A stretch of DNA of 64,000 nt from Aurantiacibacter suaedae (GTDB taxonomy: Bacteria; Pseudomonadota; Alphaproteobacteria; Sphingomonadales; Sphingomonadaceae), in NCBI RefSeq assembly GCF_005434915.1, contig NZ_SKCG01000002.1, positions 248,948 through 312,947 of the forward strand, written 5' to 3'. Below, in pieces: positions 55,442 to 64,000 of the stretch. Within the stretch, counting starts at the first letter, position 1; each line of letters opens with the position of its first letter. The position numbers and the translations under genes were made by a program. The notes below the pieces were generated by a model. The model had not been told where the DNA came from. It saw only the letters and a list, made by a program, of their open reading frames with translations, and did no database searches.

Positions 55442-55518
55442 GGAAAGTCTTGGGAGAGGATGCCTGAAAGGCAGTTCGTATTTGCAACCGATCACTCCAT
55501 TTCGCAAGTGCGAAAAGC
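55411..55518 (-). ncRNA. Candidate small RNA or attenuated leader upstream of the CDC48 gene
   Basis: On the reverse strand a promoter-like TTGACC (55548-55553) and weak -10 AACTAT (55525-55530, 17-bp spacer) precede about 108 nt. The RNA would hold a hairpin TTTCGCA-CT-TGCGAAA (55500-55515), a second hairpin TGCCT-TTC-AGGCA (55461-55473), an unpaired CCTCTCCC (55452-55459) able to pair with Shine-Dalgarno sequences, and a terminator ending in seven T. No coding frame is evident. The rest of the 55311-55719 gap shows nothing else I can support. Confidence 0.45.
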
Positions 55519-55719
55519 GCAAGGATAGTTGCGCGACACGCAACATAGGTCAACACAAGCAATTCTCGGCTCAAGATTTGGCCTCTTCGGCAAGGCGCGC
55601 CGGGCCGATTGGAGGCAATCGGGCGTCGCGGACCGATTTTATGCTGCAGCACGGCATCGAAATGCCTATGACGCATACCCAATCGCCCAAGATGGAAACC
55701 TACCCTTCGGGAGCCACCT

Positions 55720-56442
55720 GTGAACAAACTCTACCCCTCCGCCGAGGCCGCGCTTTCCGGCCTGCTGCAAGACGACATGCTGATCGCCTCGGGCGGGTTC
55801 GGCCTCTGCGGCATTCCAGAGCGTCTGCTCAAGGCGATCCAGGCCTCGGGCGTGAAGGGTCTCACCTTCGCCTCGAACAATGCCGGGATCGACAACGAGG
55901 GCATCGGCATGTTGCTGCGCACGCAGCAGGTGAAGAAAATGATCTCGTCCTATGTGGGCGAGAACAAGGAGTTCGAGCGCCAGTACCTCTCGGGCGAGCT
56001 GGAGGTAGAATTCTGCCCGCAAGGCACACTGGCAGAGCGGATGCGCGCCGCCGGTGCGGGCATTCCCGGCTTCTACACCAAGACCGGCGTCGGGACCCTG
56101 GTGGCCGAGGGCAAGGAGGTGAAGCAGTTCGCCAATCGCGAGGGCGAGTTGGAGGACTATATCCTCGAACTGGGCATCTTCGCCGACCTTGCGATCGTGA
56201 AGGCGTGGAAGGCCGACGAAACGGGCAACGTGGTGTTCCGCAAGACCGCGCGCAACTTCAATGTGCCCGCCGCCACCTGCGGCAAGGTCTGCGTGGTCGA
56301 GGTGGAAGAAGTGGTGCCGGCAGGCGAGCTTGATCCCGACCAGATTCACCTGCCGGGCGTCTACGTCCAGCGCATGATCGTGGGCGCGCCCTACGACAAG
56401 AAGATCGAATTTGTGACCACCCGCGAAACGGAGATGGGATGA
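55720..56442 (+). CDS. scoA: 3-oxoacid CoA-transferase subunit A
   Basis: This 240-residue subunit starts at GTG 55720 behind CGGGAG. The family I CoA-transferase glycine loop is GGFGLCGIPE (about residues 25-34), and SNNAGIDNEGIG, FCPQGTLAERMRAAG and GVYVQRMIVG are typical of the succinyl-CoA:3-oxoacid (acetoacetate) type. It pairs with the next gene to move CoA from succinyl-CoA to acetoacetate in ketone body or leucine breakdown. The 3-oxoadipate enzyme PcaI is related, but the loop reads more like SCOT. Confidence 0.9.
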   Translation: MNKLYPSAEAALSGLLQDDMLIASGGFGLCGIPERLLKAIQASGVKGLTFASNNAGIDNEGIGMLLRTQQVKKMISSYVGENKEFERQYLSGELEVEFCPQGTLAERMRAAGAGIPGFYTKTGVGTLVAEGKEVKQFANREGELEDYILELGIFADLAIVKAWKADETGNVVFRKTARNFNVPAATCGKVCVVEVEEVVPAGELDPDQIHLPGVYVQRMIVGAPYDKKIEFVTTRETEMG

Positions 56443-57102
56443 ATGACCATGAATGATGGACTGACCAAGGGCTGGACCCGCGACCAGATCGCCGCCCGCG
56501 CTGCTAAAGAGTTGGAAGATGGCTTCTACGTCAATCTTGGCATCGGCATCCCCACCCTCGTGGCGAACCACATCCCCGACGACATCCACGTCACGCTGCA
56601 AAGCGAGAACGGGATGCTCGGCATCGGCCCCTTCCCCACCCCTGACAAGGTCGACGCCGACCTGATCAACGCAGGCAAGCAGACGATCTCGCAATTGCCC
56701 CACTCGGCCTATTTCGATTCGGCGCAGAGCTTCGCGATGATCCGGGGCGGCCATATCGATCTCACCGTGCTGGGCGCGATGGAAGTCTCCGAAGGCGGAG
56801 ACATCGCCAATTGGATGATCCCCGGCAAGCTCATCAAAGGCATGGGCGGGGCGATGGACCTGGTGGCAGGTGTGAAGAAGATCATCTGCGTGATGGAGCA
56901 TGTCTCCAAGCATGGAGAGCCCAAGTTCACCCCCGAATGCTCGCTGCCGCTGACGGGCCAGAACGTGATCGACATGATCATCACCGACCTCGCCGTGTTC
57001 CAGCGGCCCGACCATTCCTCGCCGTTCAAGCTGATCGAGCTGGCGCCGGGTGTGACGGCTGACGAGGTGGCGGCGAAGACGACCGCGCATTACGTGGTCT
57101 GA
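56443..57102 (+). CDS. scoB: 3-oxoacid CoA-transferase subunit B
   Basis: This 219-residue subunit carries the catalytic Glu55 in the S-E-N-G-M-L-G motif, which forms the glutamyl-CoA intermediate. [31 protein letters not shown] and [16 protein letters not shown] are also seen. It starts directly after the scoA stop (TGA then ATG); a second ATG at 56449 is possible. Together with scoA it forms the active enzyme. Confidence 0.92.
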   Translation: MTMNDGLTKGWTRDQIAARAAKELEDGFYVNLGIGIPTLVANHIPDDIHVTLQSENGMLGIGPFPTPDKVDADLINAGKQTISQLPHSAYFDSAQSFAMIRGGHIDLTVLGAMEVSEGGDIANWMIPGKLIKGMGGAMDLVAGVKKIICVMEHVSKHGEPKFTPECSLPLTGQNVIDMIITDLAVFQRPDHSSPFKLIELAPGVTADEVAAKTTAHYVV

Positions 57103-57109
57103 GCCGCGC

Positions 57110-57796
57110 ATGGCCTACACGCTGATCACGGCCAACCGGAACTATTCGAGCTGGTCGCTGCGGCCGTGGGTATTGATGAAGGCGCTGGGCATTGCTTTCG
57201 CGGATCGGGTCGAACCGTTCACCCGGCCGGTGAACTACGAGGCCTTCCGCGGCTTCTCGCCCACCGGGCAGGTGCCAGTCCTGCTCGATGGCGAACGGAC
57301 CGTCTGGGATTCGCTCGGCATTGTCCTCTATCTTGCCGAGCGTCATCCCGGCATCTGGCCGCAAAAAGAGGAGGCGCGCGCCTTCGCTATGTGCGGCGTG
57401 GCCGAGATGCACGGCGGCTTCTCTGCTTTGCGTAACGAGTGTACGATGAATGTCGGGGTGCGGGTCGAGAAAGGTCCGCTCTCGCCCGCGCTGGCGAATG
57501 ACCTGGCACGGCTGCGCGAGCTCTTCGAAAAGGGGCTCGATCGCTTCGGCGGGCCATGGCTGGCCGGGCCTGAGTTCAGCGCGCTCGATGCATTCTTCGC
57601 GCCGGTCGCCTATCGCATCCGCACATACGGCCTCGATGTCGGCAAGGGCGCGGCATGGGTCGAGCACGTGCTTGCCCATCCGGCGATGCTGGAGTGGGAG
57701 CAGGTCGCTCTCACCGAAGGCTGGCGCGAGGCAAGTCATGAGGAGGAGCTGGCCGCCTCCGGCACGCTGACGGCGGACTATCGCCAAGCGGGATAA
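57110..57796 (+). CDS. Glutathione S-transferase
   Basis: This 228-residue protein has an N-terminal thioredoxin-fold domain (TLITANRNYSSWSLRPWVLM, with the Ser of SSWS placed to activate glutathione) and GFSPTGQVPVLLDG with the cis-Pro. An all-helical C-terminal domain includes WLAGPEFSALDAFFAPV, where the N-capping-box-like SALDAF is conserved. The subclass resembles the YfcF/zeta-like group of SSWSLRPW proteins. It lies 7 bp after scoB and may be co-transcribed. Confidence 0.92.
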   Translation: MAYTLITANRNYSSWSLRPWVLMKALGIAFADRVEPFTRPVNYEAFRGFSPTGQVPVLLDGERTVWDSLGIVLYLAERHPGIWPQKEEARAFAMCGVAEMHGGFSALRNECTMNVGVRVEKGPLSPALANDLARLRELFEKGLDRFGGPWLAGPEFSALDAFFAPVAYRIRTYGLDVGKGAAWVEHVLAHPAMLEWEQVALTEGWREASHEEELAASGTLTADYRQAG

Positions 57797-57805
57797 TCCA
57801 TTTCG

Positions 57806-57824
57806 CTTCATAATAGTTATAAAG
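57806..57824. promoter_or_regulatory. AT-rich inverted repeat upstream of the MFS gene
   Basis: CTTCATAA, TAG, then TTATAAAG: an 8-3-8 inverted repeat with one mismatch, in an AT-rich patch about 65-80 bp before the MFS start. It could be a regulator site or part of the promoter. Confidence 0.35.
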
Positions 57825-57887
57825 AATTGCACTTTTGCGCAGAGCCATGCGACAAGGCGGAAAAAGGGAGAGAGGACCCGCCGCCGG

Positions 57888-59162
57888 ATGTTTACGCGCA
57901 GCAAATCGCCGTGGCTGGCGCTTGTCGTCATGGCCGGCATAACCACCATTGGCTTTATCGACCGGATCGTGGTCAACGTGCTGGTCGAGCCGGTCAAGGC
58001 CGAGTTCGGCCTGAGCGACAGCCAGGTATCGTTGATGGCCGCCGCATTCACCGCGCTCAACATCTTCGCCGGTATCCTGATCGCCCGCAAGGCCGAGAGC
58101 GCCACGCGCACTCACCTGATTGCTCTTGGCACAGTGATCTGGTCAGCCGCCACGGCGCTGTGCGCAGGCGTGTCCAGCTGGTTCCAGCTGCTCGCCGCGC
58201 GCATGGGTGTGGGGTTGGGAGAGGCGATCGGGCTGCCTTCGGTGCAGTCGGTGGTGGCCGACTATTTCCCCCCGCGTCGGCGCGGGTTTGCGATGTCGGT
58301 GCTGATGATCGCGCCGCCACTGGGCGCGCTGATCGGGTATGTCGGCGGCGGCGCAATCGCGCACCACTTCAGCTGGCGCTACACCTTCCTGATCGCCGCC
58401 ATTCCCGGCTTCGTGCTGGCGCTGCTCGTATGGCTGTTCGTCTCCGAGCCACGGCGCGGCGTCCACGATGCTGGCGGCGCCGAGGCTCTGGGAGAGGACG
58501 TACCCAGCTTTCGCGAAGTGCTCGCCCGGCTGCTGGCGTTGCCCAGCGCGCGCAACATGATCTTCGGATCGACCTTTGCCGCGATGCTCGGCTTCGGGAT
58601 GAACTACTTTTTCACCTCCCTGATGATCCGGCGCTTCGGGCTGGGGCTGGCCGAGGCGGGGATGTATTCGGGCCTGATCGCCAGCGCGCCCGCCATGCTT
58701 TCGGTGCTGGTATCGGGCTGGCTGGGCGACAAGTTCGGCGAGAAGACACCGGCGGCCTATGCGCTGGTGCCAGCGGTGTGCCTGCTGTTCGCGGCTCCCG
58801 CCTACTATTTCGGGCTCAGGCTGGAGGAGCTTGGCCTGTTGCTGGCGGTGATCAGCGTCGCGACTTTCCTCGGCTTCGGCTATCTGGGCATCACGTATGC
58901 CGCGCTGCAAAACCTGATGCATCCGCGGATGCGGGTGACGGGCTATGCCGTGCTTCAGGTGTTTTATGGAGTGGCAAGCGCGGTCGGGCCGATCATCGTC
59001 GGCACGCTCAGCGACACGCTAAGCGCAGAGCTGGGTCCGCAGAGAGGGCTAACGATGGCCATGGCGTTGACCGGCGCGTTCTATGTGATCGCATCCGCGC
59101 TCTATTTCCTCGCCGCGCGCACCTCTGCCCGCGATCTGGCGCGGGTTAACGCGGCAGCCTGA
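57888..59162 (+). CDS. Major facilitator superfamily transporter
   Basis: This 424-residue inner-membrane protein has 12 predicted helices. The first contains GFIDRIVVNVLVEPVKAEFGLSDSQ, in part, a form common in sphingomonad carriers of aromatic acids and related organic anions. The loop 2-3 position reads LIARKAES where the usual G-x-x-x-D-R-x-G-R-R would be, so that motif is degenerate. The substrate is not readable. Its end overlaps the end of the convergent DUF418 gene by 17 bp. Confidence 0.9.
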   Translation: MFTRSKSPWLALVVMAGITTIGFIDRIVVNVLVEPVKAEFGLSDSQVSLMAAAFTALNIFAGILIARKAESATRTHLIALGTVIWSAATALCAGVSSWFQLLAARMGVGLGEAIGLPSVQSVVADYFPPRRRGFAMSVLMIAPPLGALIGYVGGGAIAHHFSWRYTFLIAAIPGFVLALLVWLFVSEPRRGVHDAGGAEALGEDVPSFREVLARLLALPSARNMIFGSTFAAMLGFGMNYFFTSLMIRRFGLGLAEAGMYSGLIASAPAMLSVLVSGWLGDKFGEKTPAAYALVPAVCLLFAAPAYYFGLRLEELGLLLAVISVATFLGFGYLGITYAALQNLMHPRMRVTGYAVLQVFYGVASAVGPIIVGTLSDTLSAELGPQRGLTMAMALTGAFYVIASALYFLAARTSARDLARVNAAA

Positions 59163-60366
59163 TCGGCAGCGGTTTTAGCGCTGCGAGCGAACGCCACAGC
59201 CACTCTGCAGGGCCTTGCCGGAAGCGGTTCAGCCACAGCGGCGAGACCACCAGCATCAGCGCCACCGGGATCAGCCCGAGCGCCAGCGTCTGCGCGCGCG
59301 TGACCATGCCGAACAGCCCCAGCCCCCAGGCCGCGAACAGGCCGGCGAAGACGAAGCTGGTGCCGAGGTAGTTGGTCAGCGCCATCCGGCCCACCGCCGC
59401 CCAGCGCCGGGTCGAGGCTCGCGCCGCCAGCGGCCCACCGAACAGCGCCATGGCCAGCGCGGCATAGGCGATGCCCAGCATCATGTCGAAGGGGGCGGAG
59501 AGGACCAACGCGTTAAAGGCGGTGACAATGGCGTCGAACCCGGTAAAAATCGACCATGCGGCCATGGCAGCCAAAGCGACAAGGCTCGGCAAACCCAGCC
59601 ATGCGGCCAGCCGCAACAGCCGCCGCTGCGGCCACTGCCCTGCCAGCAGTCCGCTGCGCCAGGCCGTCACGCCCACCAGCATGGCCGCGAGCGTGGACGG
59701 AATCTGCGCGGCGATGGCGGTGAATTGCAGCGGCCAGTCGTTCATCCGCCGCACGATGCGTTCGGGCAAGCTCTCCTGCCACTGCGCGATGCTGGCGGCG
59801 ATCACTTGCGGATCGGCTCCGAAGCGCCGCTCGACCTCGGCCATGCCCGACATGTCGGAGGTAAGCCCGCTTGCCAGCGCGTGCCAATATCGCAGCCAGG
59901 CCCAGGCGACATAACCCGACACGGCCAGTTGCCCCAGCATCAGCGCCGCGGCCCCGATCAGCAACCAGCGTAGCGGCAGGCGGATCAGGAACGGCAGCAG
60001 GCAGCCGATTACAGCATAGGCACGCAGCACGTCGTTATTGGCGAGCAGCACCGCATGGGCCAGCGCGATTACGAAAAGAGCCGCCATCCGGGCATAGTGT
60101 GCGCGCCACGGGTGCGCCCCACCCCGCTCGATCAGGATCGTTACCCCGACGCCGAACATCATCGCGAACAGGGTGCGAAACTTGTCCTCCACCAGCAGGA
60201 AGCTGAGCGCCCATAGTCCGGTAGCAAATGGCCCGTCGCCGCCATAAGCACGCGGGTTGATATAGGCGGCGGCGGGCATCGCATAGGCGATGACGTTCAT
60301 CGGCACGATGCCCGCCACGGCCACGCCGCGCAGGGCATCGAGTGCCGCGATACGGTGGCGGATCAT
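59146..60366 (-). CDS. DUF418 (YeiB-like) multi-pass membrane protein
   Basis: This 406-residue protein starts at ATG 60366 (a GTG at 60378 is possible). It opens with RIAALDALRGVAVAGIVPMN, the hallmark of the DUF418/acyltransferase-3-like group, then FRTLFAMMFGVGVTILIER. Its C-terminal part is the DUF418 core with MALTNYLGTSFVFAGLFAAWGLG and FRQGPAEWLWRSLA. There are about ten membrane helices. The function is unknown; the RALDxLRG-like start is shared with membrane acyltransferases. It overlaps the MFS gene at the 3' end. Confidence 0.87.
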   Translation of the reverse strand: MIRHRIAALDALRGVAVAGIVPMNVIAYAMPAAAYINPRAYGGDGPFATGLWALSFLLVEDKFRTLFAMMFGVGVTILIERGGAHPWRAHYARMAALFVIALAHAVLLANNDVLRAYAVIGCLLPFLIRLPLRWLLIGAAALMLGQLAVSGYVAWAWLRYWHALASGLTSDMSGMAEVERRFGADPQVIAASIAQWQESLPERIVRRMNDWPLQFTAIAAQIPSTLAAMLVGVTAWRSGLLAGQWPQRRLLRLAAWLGLPSLVALAAMAAWSIFTGFDAIVTAFNALVLSAPFDMMLGIAYAALAMALFGGPLAARASTRRWAAVGRMALTNYLGTSFVFAGLFAAWGLGLFGMVTRAQTLALGLIPVALMLVVSPLWLNRFRQGPAEWLWRSLAALKPLPIRLPR

Positions 60367-60387
60367 AGCGCCCGCCACCGCGCGTAG

Positions 60388-61638
60388 TTAGGCGATTGCA
60401 GCCTTGAGATCATCGACGAGGTCGGTCCGCTCCCACGGGAACAGGTCGCCCTCGGCCTTACGCCCGAAATGGCCATAGGCCGCGGTCTGGCGATAGATCG
60501 GCTTGTTGAGACCGAGCCCGGTGCGAATACCGCGCGGGGTCAGCCCACCGAGCCGCGCCTTGGCGACTTCCCACACGGCTTTTTCGATCTGCTCGTCGGC
60601 CACGGTGCCGGTGCCGCTGGTGTCGATGTAAAGCGAGAGTGGCTCGCTCACGCCGATCGCGTAGGACACCTGGATCGTGCACATCTTGGCAAGGCCAGCG
60701 GCAACCACATTCTTGGCGAGATAGCGCGTCACGTAGGCGGCCGAGCGGTCGACCTTGGTCGGGTCCTTGCCCGAGAAAGCACCGCCGCCGTGCGGCGAAG
60801 CGCCACCATAGGTGTCGACGATGATCTTGCGCCCGGTCAGGCCAGCGTCGCCATCGGGGCCGCCGATCTCGAACTTACCGGTCGGGTTGATGTGATAGAC
60901 GGTTTCATCGGTGAGCAGCTCAGCCGGAATCACCGCGGCAATCGCGCCCTTCACATAGTCGCGCAGCTCGGCATATTTGGCTGCATCGCCGCCGCTCTTG
61001 CCGTCCTTTTCCCAGGGCTCGCAATAGTCCTTGGCGTGCTGGGTCGAGACCACGATCGCGGTGGCGCAGACGGGCTTGCCCGCTTCATAGCGCAGCGTAA
61101 CCTGGCTCTTGGCATCGGGCTCAAGGAAAGGCGCCGCACCCGAGTGGCGGTCTTCGGCCATCTTGTGCAGGATCTTGTGACTGTAATCGAGCGTGGCCGG
61201 CATCAGATCGTCGGTCTCGTCGTTGGCGTAGCCGAACATGATGCCCTGATCGCCCGCGCCTTCGTCCTTGTTGCCAGCGGCATCGACGCCCTGCGCAATG
61301 TCGGCACTCTGCGGGTGGAGGTGATTTTCGAAGGTCAGGTTCTGCCAGTGGAAGCCGTCCTGCGCGTAGCCGATCTGCTTCACCGTATCTCGCACCACGC
61401 GCTGGATTTCCTCCTGCGCGCCCGGCTCCCAGTTGCCGTCGGTGTCGATCATGCCCTTGCCGCGCACCTCGCCCGCCAGCACCACAAGCTGGGTGGTGGT
61501 GAGCGTCTCGCAGGCAACGCGCGCCTCGGGGTCTTTCGACAGGAATAGATCGACGATAGCATCGGAAATCTGGTCGGAGACTTTATCCGGATGGCCTTCG
61601 GAAACGCTTTCGGAGGTGAAGAGATATGTGTCACGCAT
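60388..61638 (-). CDS. metK: S-adenosylmethionine synthetase
   Basis: This 416-residue enzyme makes SAM from methionine and ATP. Seen: [20 protein letters not shown] with the catalytic His, [12 protein letters not shown], the phosphate-binding [19 protein letters not shown] and the C-terminal [17 protein letters not shown] 61638 matches known N-termini. It follows lnt by 50 bp on the same strand and is probably co-transcribed with it. I looked for a SAM-type riboswitch in that gap and saw none. Confidence 0.97.
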   Translation of the reverse strand: MRDTYLFTSESVSEGHPDKVSDQISDAIVDLFLSKDPEARVACETLTTTQLVVLAGEVRGKGMIDTDGNWEPGAQEEIQRVVRDTVKQIGYAQDGFHWQNLTFENHLHPQSADIAQGVDAAGNKDEGAGDQGIMFGYANDETDDLMPATLDYSHKILHKMAEDRHSGAAPFLEPDAKSQVTLRYEAGKPVCATAIVVSTQHAKDYCEPWEKDGKSGGDAAKYAELRDYVKGAIAAVIPAELLTDETVYHINPTGKFEIGGPDGDAGLTGRKIIVDTYGGASPHGGGAFSGKDPTKVDRSAAYVTRYLAKNVVAAGLAKMCTIQVSYAIGVSEPLSLYIDTSGTGTVADEQIEKAVWEVAKARLGGLTPRGIRTGLGLNKPIYRQTAAYGHFGRKAEGDLFPWERTDLVDDLKAAIA

Positions 61639-61688
61639 TGTCGATAGAGCTCCCGTAAGACTGTGTTTCGCTTGGGCGGCGAGCGGCT

Positions 61689-63293
61689 CTAACCGGCCTG
61701 TCGCCGCATGGCAATCAGCCCTGCAAGTAAGGCCACTGCGGCCCATGCCAACCCCAAGACATTGCCAAAGCGGGAAAACAGCGTGGGCGCAGCAGCGGCG
61801 GGCACTTTGCCGTCGATCCGCCCTTCGATTCGCATCCCCAGATGCTGGCGCACCACGCCATGCGCGTCGATCACGCCGCTGATGCCGGTGGTGGTGGAGC
61901 GCAGCACCGGAAGCCCCTCCTCGATTGCCCGCATTCGCGCCTGGGCGAAGTGCTGCGGCGGACCGAAGGCGCCGAACCAGCCGTCGGTCGAATCGTTGAA
62001 GATATAGTCGGGCCGGGTGCCTTTCTCGACCACCTCTCCCGAGAACACGATCTCATAACAAATCTGGATCGCCGCCTTGCCATAGGTGCCAAGATCGAGC
62101 GTGCGCGGCCCCGGCCCCGGCCAGAAATCGATCGCCCCGGGCACCAGCCGCGACAGACCGAGCGGCTCAAGCAGCCAACGCATCGGCAGATACTCGCCAT
62201 AAGGCACCAGATGGGCCTTGTAATAGCTGCCCACGATTGCGCCCTCGTCGTCAAGCACGGTCACCGCGTTGCGCGCACCAAGCGCACGGATCAGGCCATC
62301 CTTTTCTCCGATCTCGAGATCGACTGCGCCGGTCATCAGCAGCGCGTTCTCGCCTATCACACCGGCCAGTCGCCGCCGCGCCAGCATCGGACTGCCGAAG
62401 GCCGTGGTGCTGTCATAGTAGCGCTGCGGATAGCCTTCGCGCAGGTAGTCGACCATGCCGCTTTCGGGCCAGAGCACGATACGCTGCTCGCCTGGTGTCT
62501 TCGGCAGCGAATTGGTGGCGAGACGCCAGAAATGATCCTCGTAAAGCGTGGGCTCGTGAACATCGCTCTGAGCGATATCAGGCTGAGCGATGGTGAGTGA
62601 AAGGTCTCTATCATGCGGCGCCGGTTGCGGCAGGTACATGCCCGCGGCGAGTACCGCCGCCCCGCCTGCAAGCAAACCCCAACGCCGCGAACGCGCAGCC
62701 GTGACCAGCGCCCAGCCAAGCAGCATGGCAAGGCCCGACAGCGCATAGGTGCCCATGAATGGGGAGAGCAGCGCCAGCCCCGGTCGCTCGAACGGGCCGA
62801 GCAGCACCATGGCAAACGGGTTCCAGGCATAGCCGGTAAAAACCCAGCTGCGCAGCCATTCGGCTACGATCCAGCACCCGGCGAAGATCAGCGCAAAGCC
62901 CCAGCCCGGCCCCATGCGGACAAGCGCGCGTCCGGCAGCTGCGGCAATGGCAGGATAGACAGCGAGGTAGACCGACAGCAGCGGCACCGCGATCCAGCCG
63001 AGCACCGCAGGCATTTCGGCCTGATAGGTGAAGGCCGTGGCGATCCAGCTGTTGCCGAGCGTAAAGTGGCCCATGCCGAACAGCCAGCCGAGCAGCGCCG
63101 CCTCGCGCCAGCCCGAGCTGCGGGCCACGATCAGCGCGAACAGCCCGGTGGCCAACAGCGCCAACGGCCATAGTCCGAGCGGCTGAAATCCGGTCGCCGC
63201 AAGAACGCCCAGAGCAAGCGACCACAAACCGGCCCGGCGCGGCTGGTTGGCGAGCAGGAACAGTCCGCGGTCAGTCTGTGCGGAGGCGACCAT
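61689..63293 (-). CDS. lnt: Apolipoprotein N-acyltransferase
   Basis: This 534-residue inner-membrane enzyme puts the third acyl chain on lipoproteins. The N-terminal half has about seven hydrophobic helices ([21 protein letters not shown] among them). The periplasmic nitrilase-like domain follows with [25 protein letters not shown] with its conserved Glu, and the nucleophile Cys in [14 protein letters not shown] last helix closes the protein. It fits the many lipoproteins encoded in this window. Confidence 0.95.
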   Translation of the reverse strand: MVASAQTDRGLFLLANQPRRAGLWSLALGVLAATGFQPLGLWPLALLATGLFALIVARSSGWREAALLGWLFGMGHFTLGNSWIATAFTYQAEMPAVLGWIAVPLLSVYLAVYPAIAAAAGRALVRMGPGWGFALIFAGCWIVAEWLRSWVFTGYAWNPFAMVLLGPFERPGLALLSPFMGTYALSGLAMLLGWALVTAARSRRWGLLAGGAAVLAAGMYLPQPAPHDRDLSLTIAQPDIAQSDVHEPTLYEDHFWRLATNSLPKTPGEQRIVLWPESGMVDYLREGYPQRYYDSTTAFGSPMLARRRLAGVIGENALLMTGAVDLEIGEKDGLIRALGARNAVTVLDDEGAIVGSYYKAHLVPYGEYLPMRWLLEPLGLSRLVPGAIDFWPGPGPRTLDLGTYGKAAIQICYEIVFSGEVVEKGTRPDYIFNDSTDGWFGAFGPPQHFAQARMRAIEEGLPVLRSTTTGISGVIDAHGVVRQHLGMRIEGRIDGKVPAAAAPTLFSRFGNVLGLAWAAVALLAGLIAMRRQAG

Positions 63294-63301
63294 CGCCCAA
63301 A

Positions 63302-64000
63302 TCAGCCGACGGCTTCGAGCGCCTCTTCACCGCCTTCATCGCGCCCTTCGTCGCGCGGCGTGCGCGGACGGCGAGTGCGGGTGGCACGCGGCTTGGCCTT
63401 GGGCTTTTTGGCCTTGGCATCGTCGGTTGCCTCGGCGTCGTCCGACTCGCTGTCGTCATCGTCGGAGTTGCGGGCGATGGCGGGCGGCAACATGCCGGGA
63501 TCGAGGCCGTTATCCTCGTCCTCATCGCTCTTGCCGTCGTCGCTGTCGTCGCTCTCGGCGGCACGGGTGCGGCGGCGCGGTGCGGCAGCCTTCTTCGGCT
63601 TGCGTTCGGCGCGAGCGGGGGTGAACGGGTTGTCACCGTCGTCCTCTTCGCCCTCAAGCCCCTCGTTGCCTTCCTCGGAACTCTTGTCCGATCCGTTCTC
63701 GGACCGCTCACGGCGCGGACGACGGGCGTTATCGCGACCCCCATCACGAGCATTATCACGGCCGCTATCGCGCTTGCTCTGCTCTTCTTCGCCGCGTTCG
63801 TCCTCGTTCTCGTCATCCGAGTCGCGATCGTTGCTGTTGCGGGCGCGGTGTTCATCCTTCTGCGCCTTGGTATCGGCGATGACGCGGAAATAGTGATCCG
63901 CGAACTGAAGGTAGTATTCGGTCTGCACGCGGTCGTCGTTCAAGGAGGCGTCGTGCGCCAGCTTCTTGTACTTCTCGAGCATCTGCGGCGCATTGCCGCG
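63302..64000 (-). CDS. DUF4167 domain protein (N-terminus outside the window)
   Basis: The frame is open through the right edge, where it reads RGNAPQMLEKYKKLAHDAS, the conserved DUF4167 segment, followed by DDRVQTEYYLQFADHYFRVI. The rest is a long, highly charged, low-complexity tail of about 180 residues with Asp/Glu/Ser blocks and Arg-rich patches (RRPRRER, KPRATRTRRPRTPR), likely disordered. DUF4167 is a family largely restricted to alphaproteobacteria, and its basic tails suggest nucleic acid binding, by inference. At least 232 residues lie in the window. It ends 8 bp before lnt begins, on the same strand. Confidence 0.87.
   Translation of the reverse strand, partial: RGNAPQMLEKYKKLAHDASLNDDRVQTEYYLQFADHYFRVIADTKAQKDEHRARNSNDRDSDDENEDERGEEEQSKRDSGRDNARDGGRDNARRPRRERSENGSDKSSEEGNEGLEGEEDDGDNPFTPARAERKPKKAAAPRRRTRAAESDDSDDGKSDEDEDNGLDPGMLPPAIARNSDDDDSESDDAEATDDAKAKKPKAKPRATRTRRPRTPRDEGRDEGGEEALEAVG

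Noticed and set aside
55720..57102. Assignment of the CoA-transferase pair as 3-oxoadipate CoA-transferase (pcaIJ) acting with pobA
   Set aside because: The glycine loop and the SENGMLG context fit the acetoacetate type better, no pca genes adjoin it, and pobA is 48 kb away. It cannot be excluded fully by eye.
61639..61688. Possible SAM/SAH-type riboswitch before metK
   Set aside because: The 50-bp gap after lnt does not show the conserved bases of that class, and metK is likely read through from lnt.

Overview
The window is a high-GC chromosomal segment of an alphaproteobacterium, most probably a member of the Sphingomonadales (Erythrobacter/Sphingomonas-like). I infer this from the DUF4167 protein, the metX/metW pair, the ftsE-ftsX-ydcF-plsC order, two TonB-dependent receptors, DUF6152 proteins and the general protein style. 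It is mostly core genome. I see no phage, insertion sequence, CRISPR array or clear recent island.

Layout. 0-5.3 kb: end of fdhD, then a leftward methionine block (metX, GNAT, metW, GFA protein) divergent from hisC-tyrA. 5.4-9.2 kb: trxB, a PobR-type AraC regulator divergent from pobA, and a MarR regulator. 9.3-14.5 kb: a leftward cluster of unknown function with a TonB-dependent receptor and four exported proteins that form two paralogous pairs in mirror order (A, B, B', A'). The receptor and gene A share an almost identical 21-bp upstream motif. 14.8-22.2 kb: tRNA-Leu(GAG), a zinc-ribbon membrane protein, the ftsE-ftsX-ydcF-plsC operon, an Nmad3-like protein, an MBL-fold hydrolase, dcd and two small genes. 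22.2-26.3 kb: a ZnuD-like zinc receptor with a Zur-like box, gltX, and a small Cys-rich protein behind two Fur-like boxes. 26.4-35 kb: rpoC and rpoB, leftward. 35-40 kb: a nucleoside transporter, an acidic lipoprotein, a large exported helical-repeat protein with no ordinary start codon, and rplJ-rplL, rightward and so separated and inverted relative to rpoBC. 40-48.5 kb: a lipid-anchored cytochrome c, a MATE pump, groES-groEL behind a promoter and CIRCE element, an APC permease, an exported methyltransferase-like lipoprotein, a host-attachment-family protein behind a strong hairpin, and a beta-lactamase-fold protein lacking the deacylation glutamate. 48.5-64 kb: a repeat lipoprotein, polA, an MscS channel, a CDC48-type AAA ATPase behind a probable small RNA or attenuator, a 3-oxoacid CoA-transferase pair, a GST, an MFS transporter, a DUF418 protein, metK, lnt and the 3' part of a DUF4167 gene.

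How the genes work together. Methionine supply (metX/metW) and use (metK) are both present. PobA opens the 4-hydroxybenzoate route; its protocatechuate product would eventually need a CoA-transferase, but the CoA-transferase here looks like the acetoacetate type and lies 48 kb away. Several envelope functions are present (FtsEX, PlsC, Lnt and many lipoproteins). Metal homeostasis is visible through the Zur-like and Fur-like sites.

The most promising leads for something undescribed are the 9.3-14.5 kb receptor/secreted-protein cluster with its shared operator, the RNA candidate at 55.41-55.52 kb, the SD-sequestering hairpin at 46.74 kb, and the tandem Fur-like boxes before the unknown Cys-Cys-Cys protein. 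All calls come from reading the sequence by eye. No database search, alignment or folding program was run.
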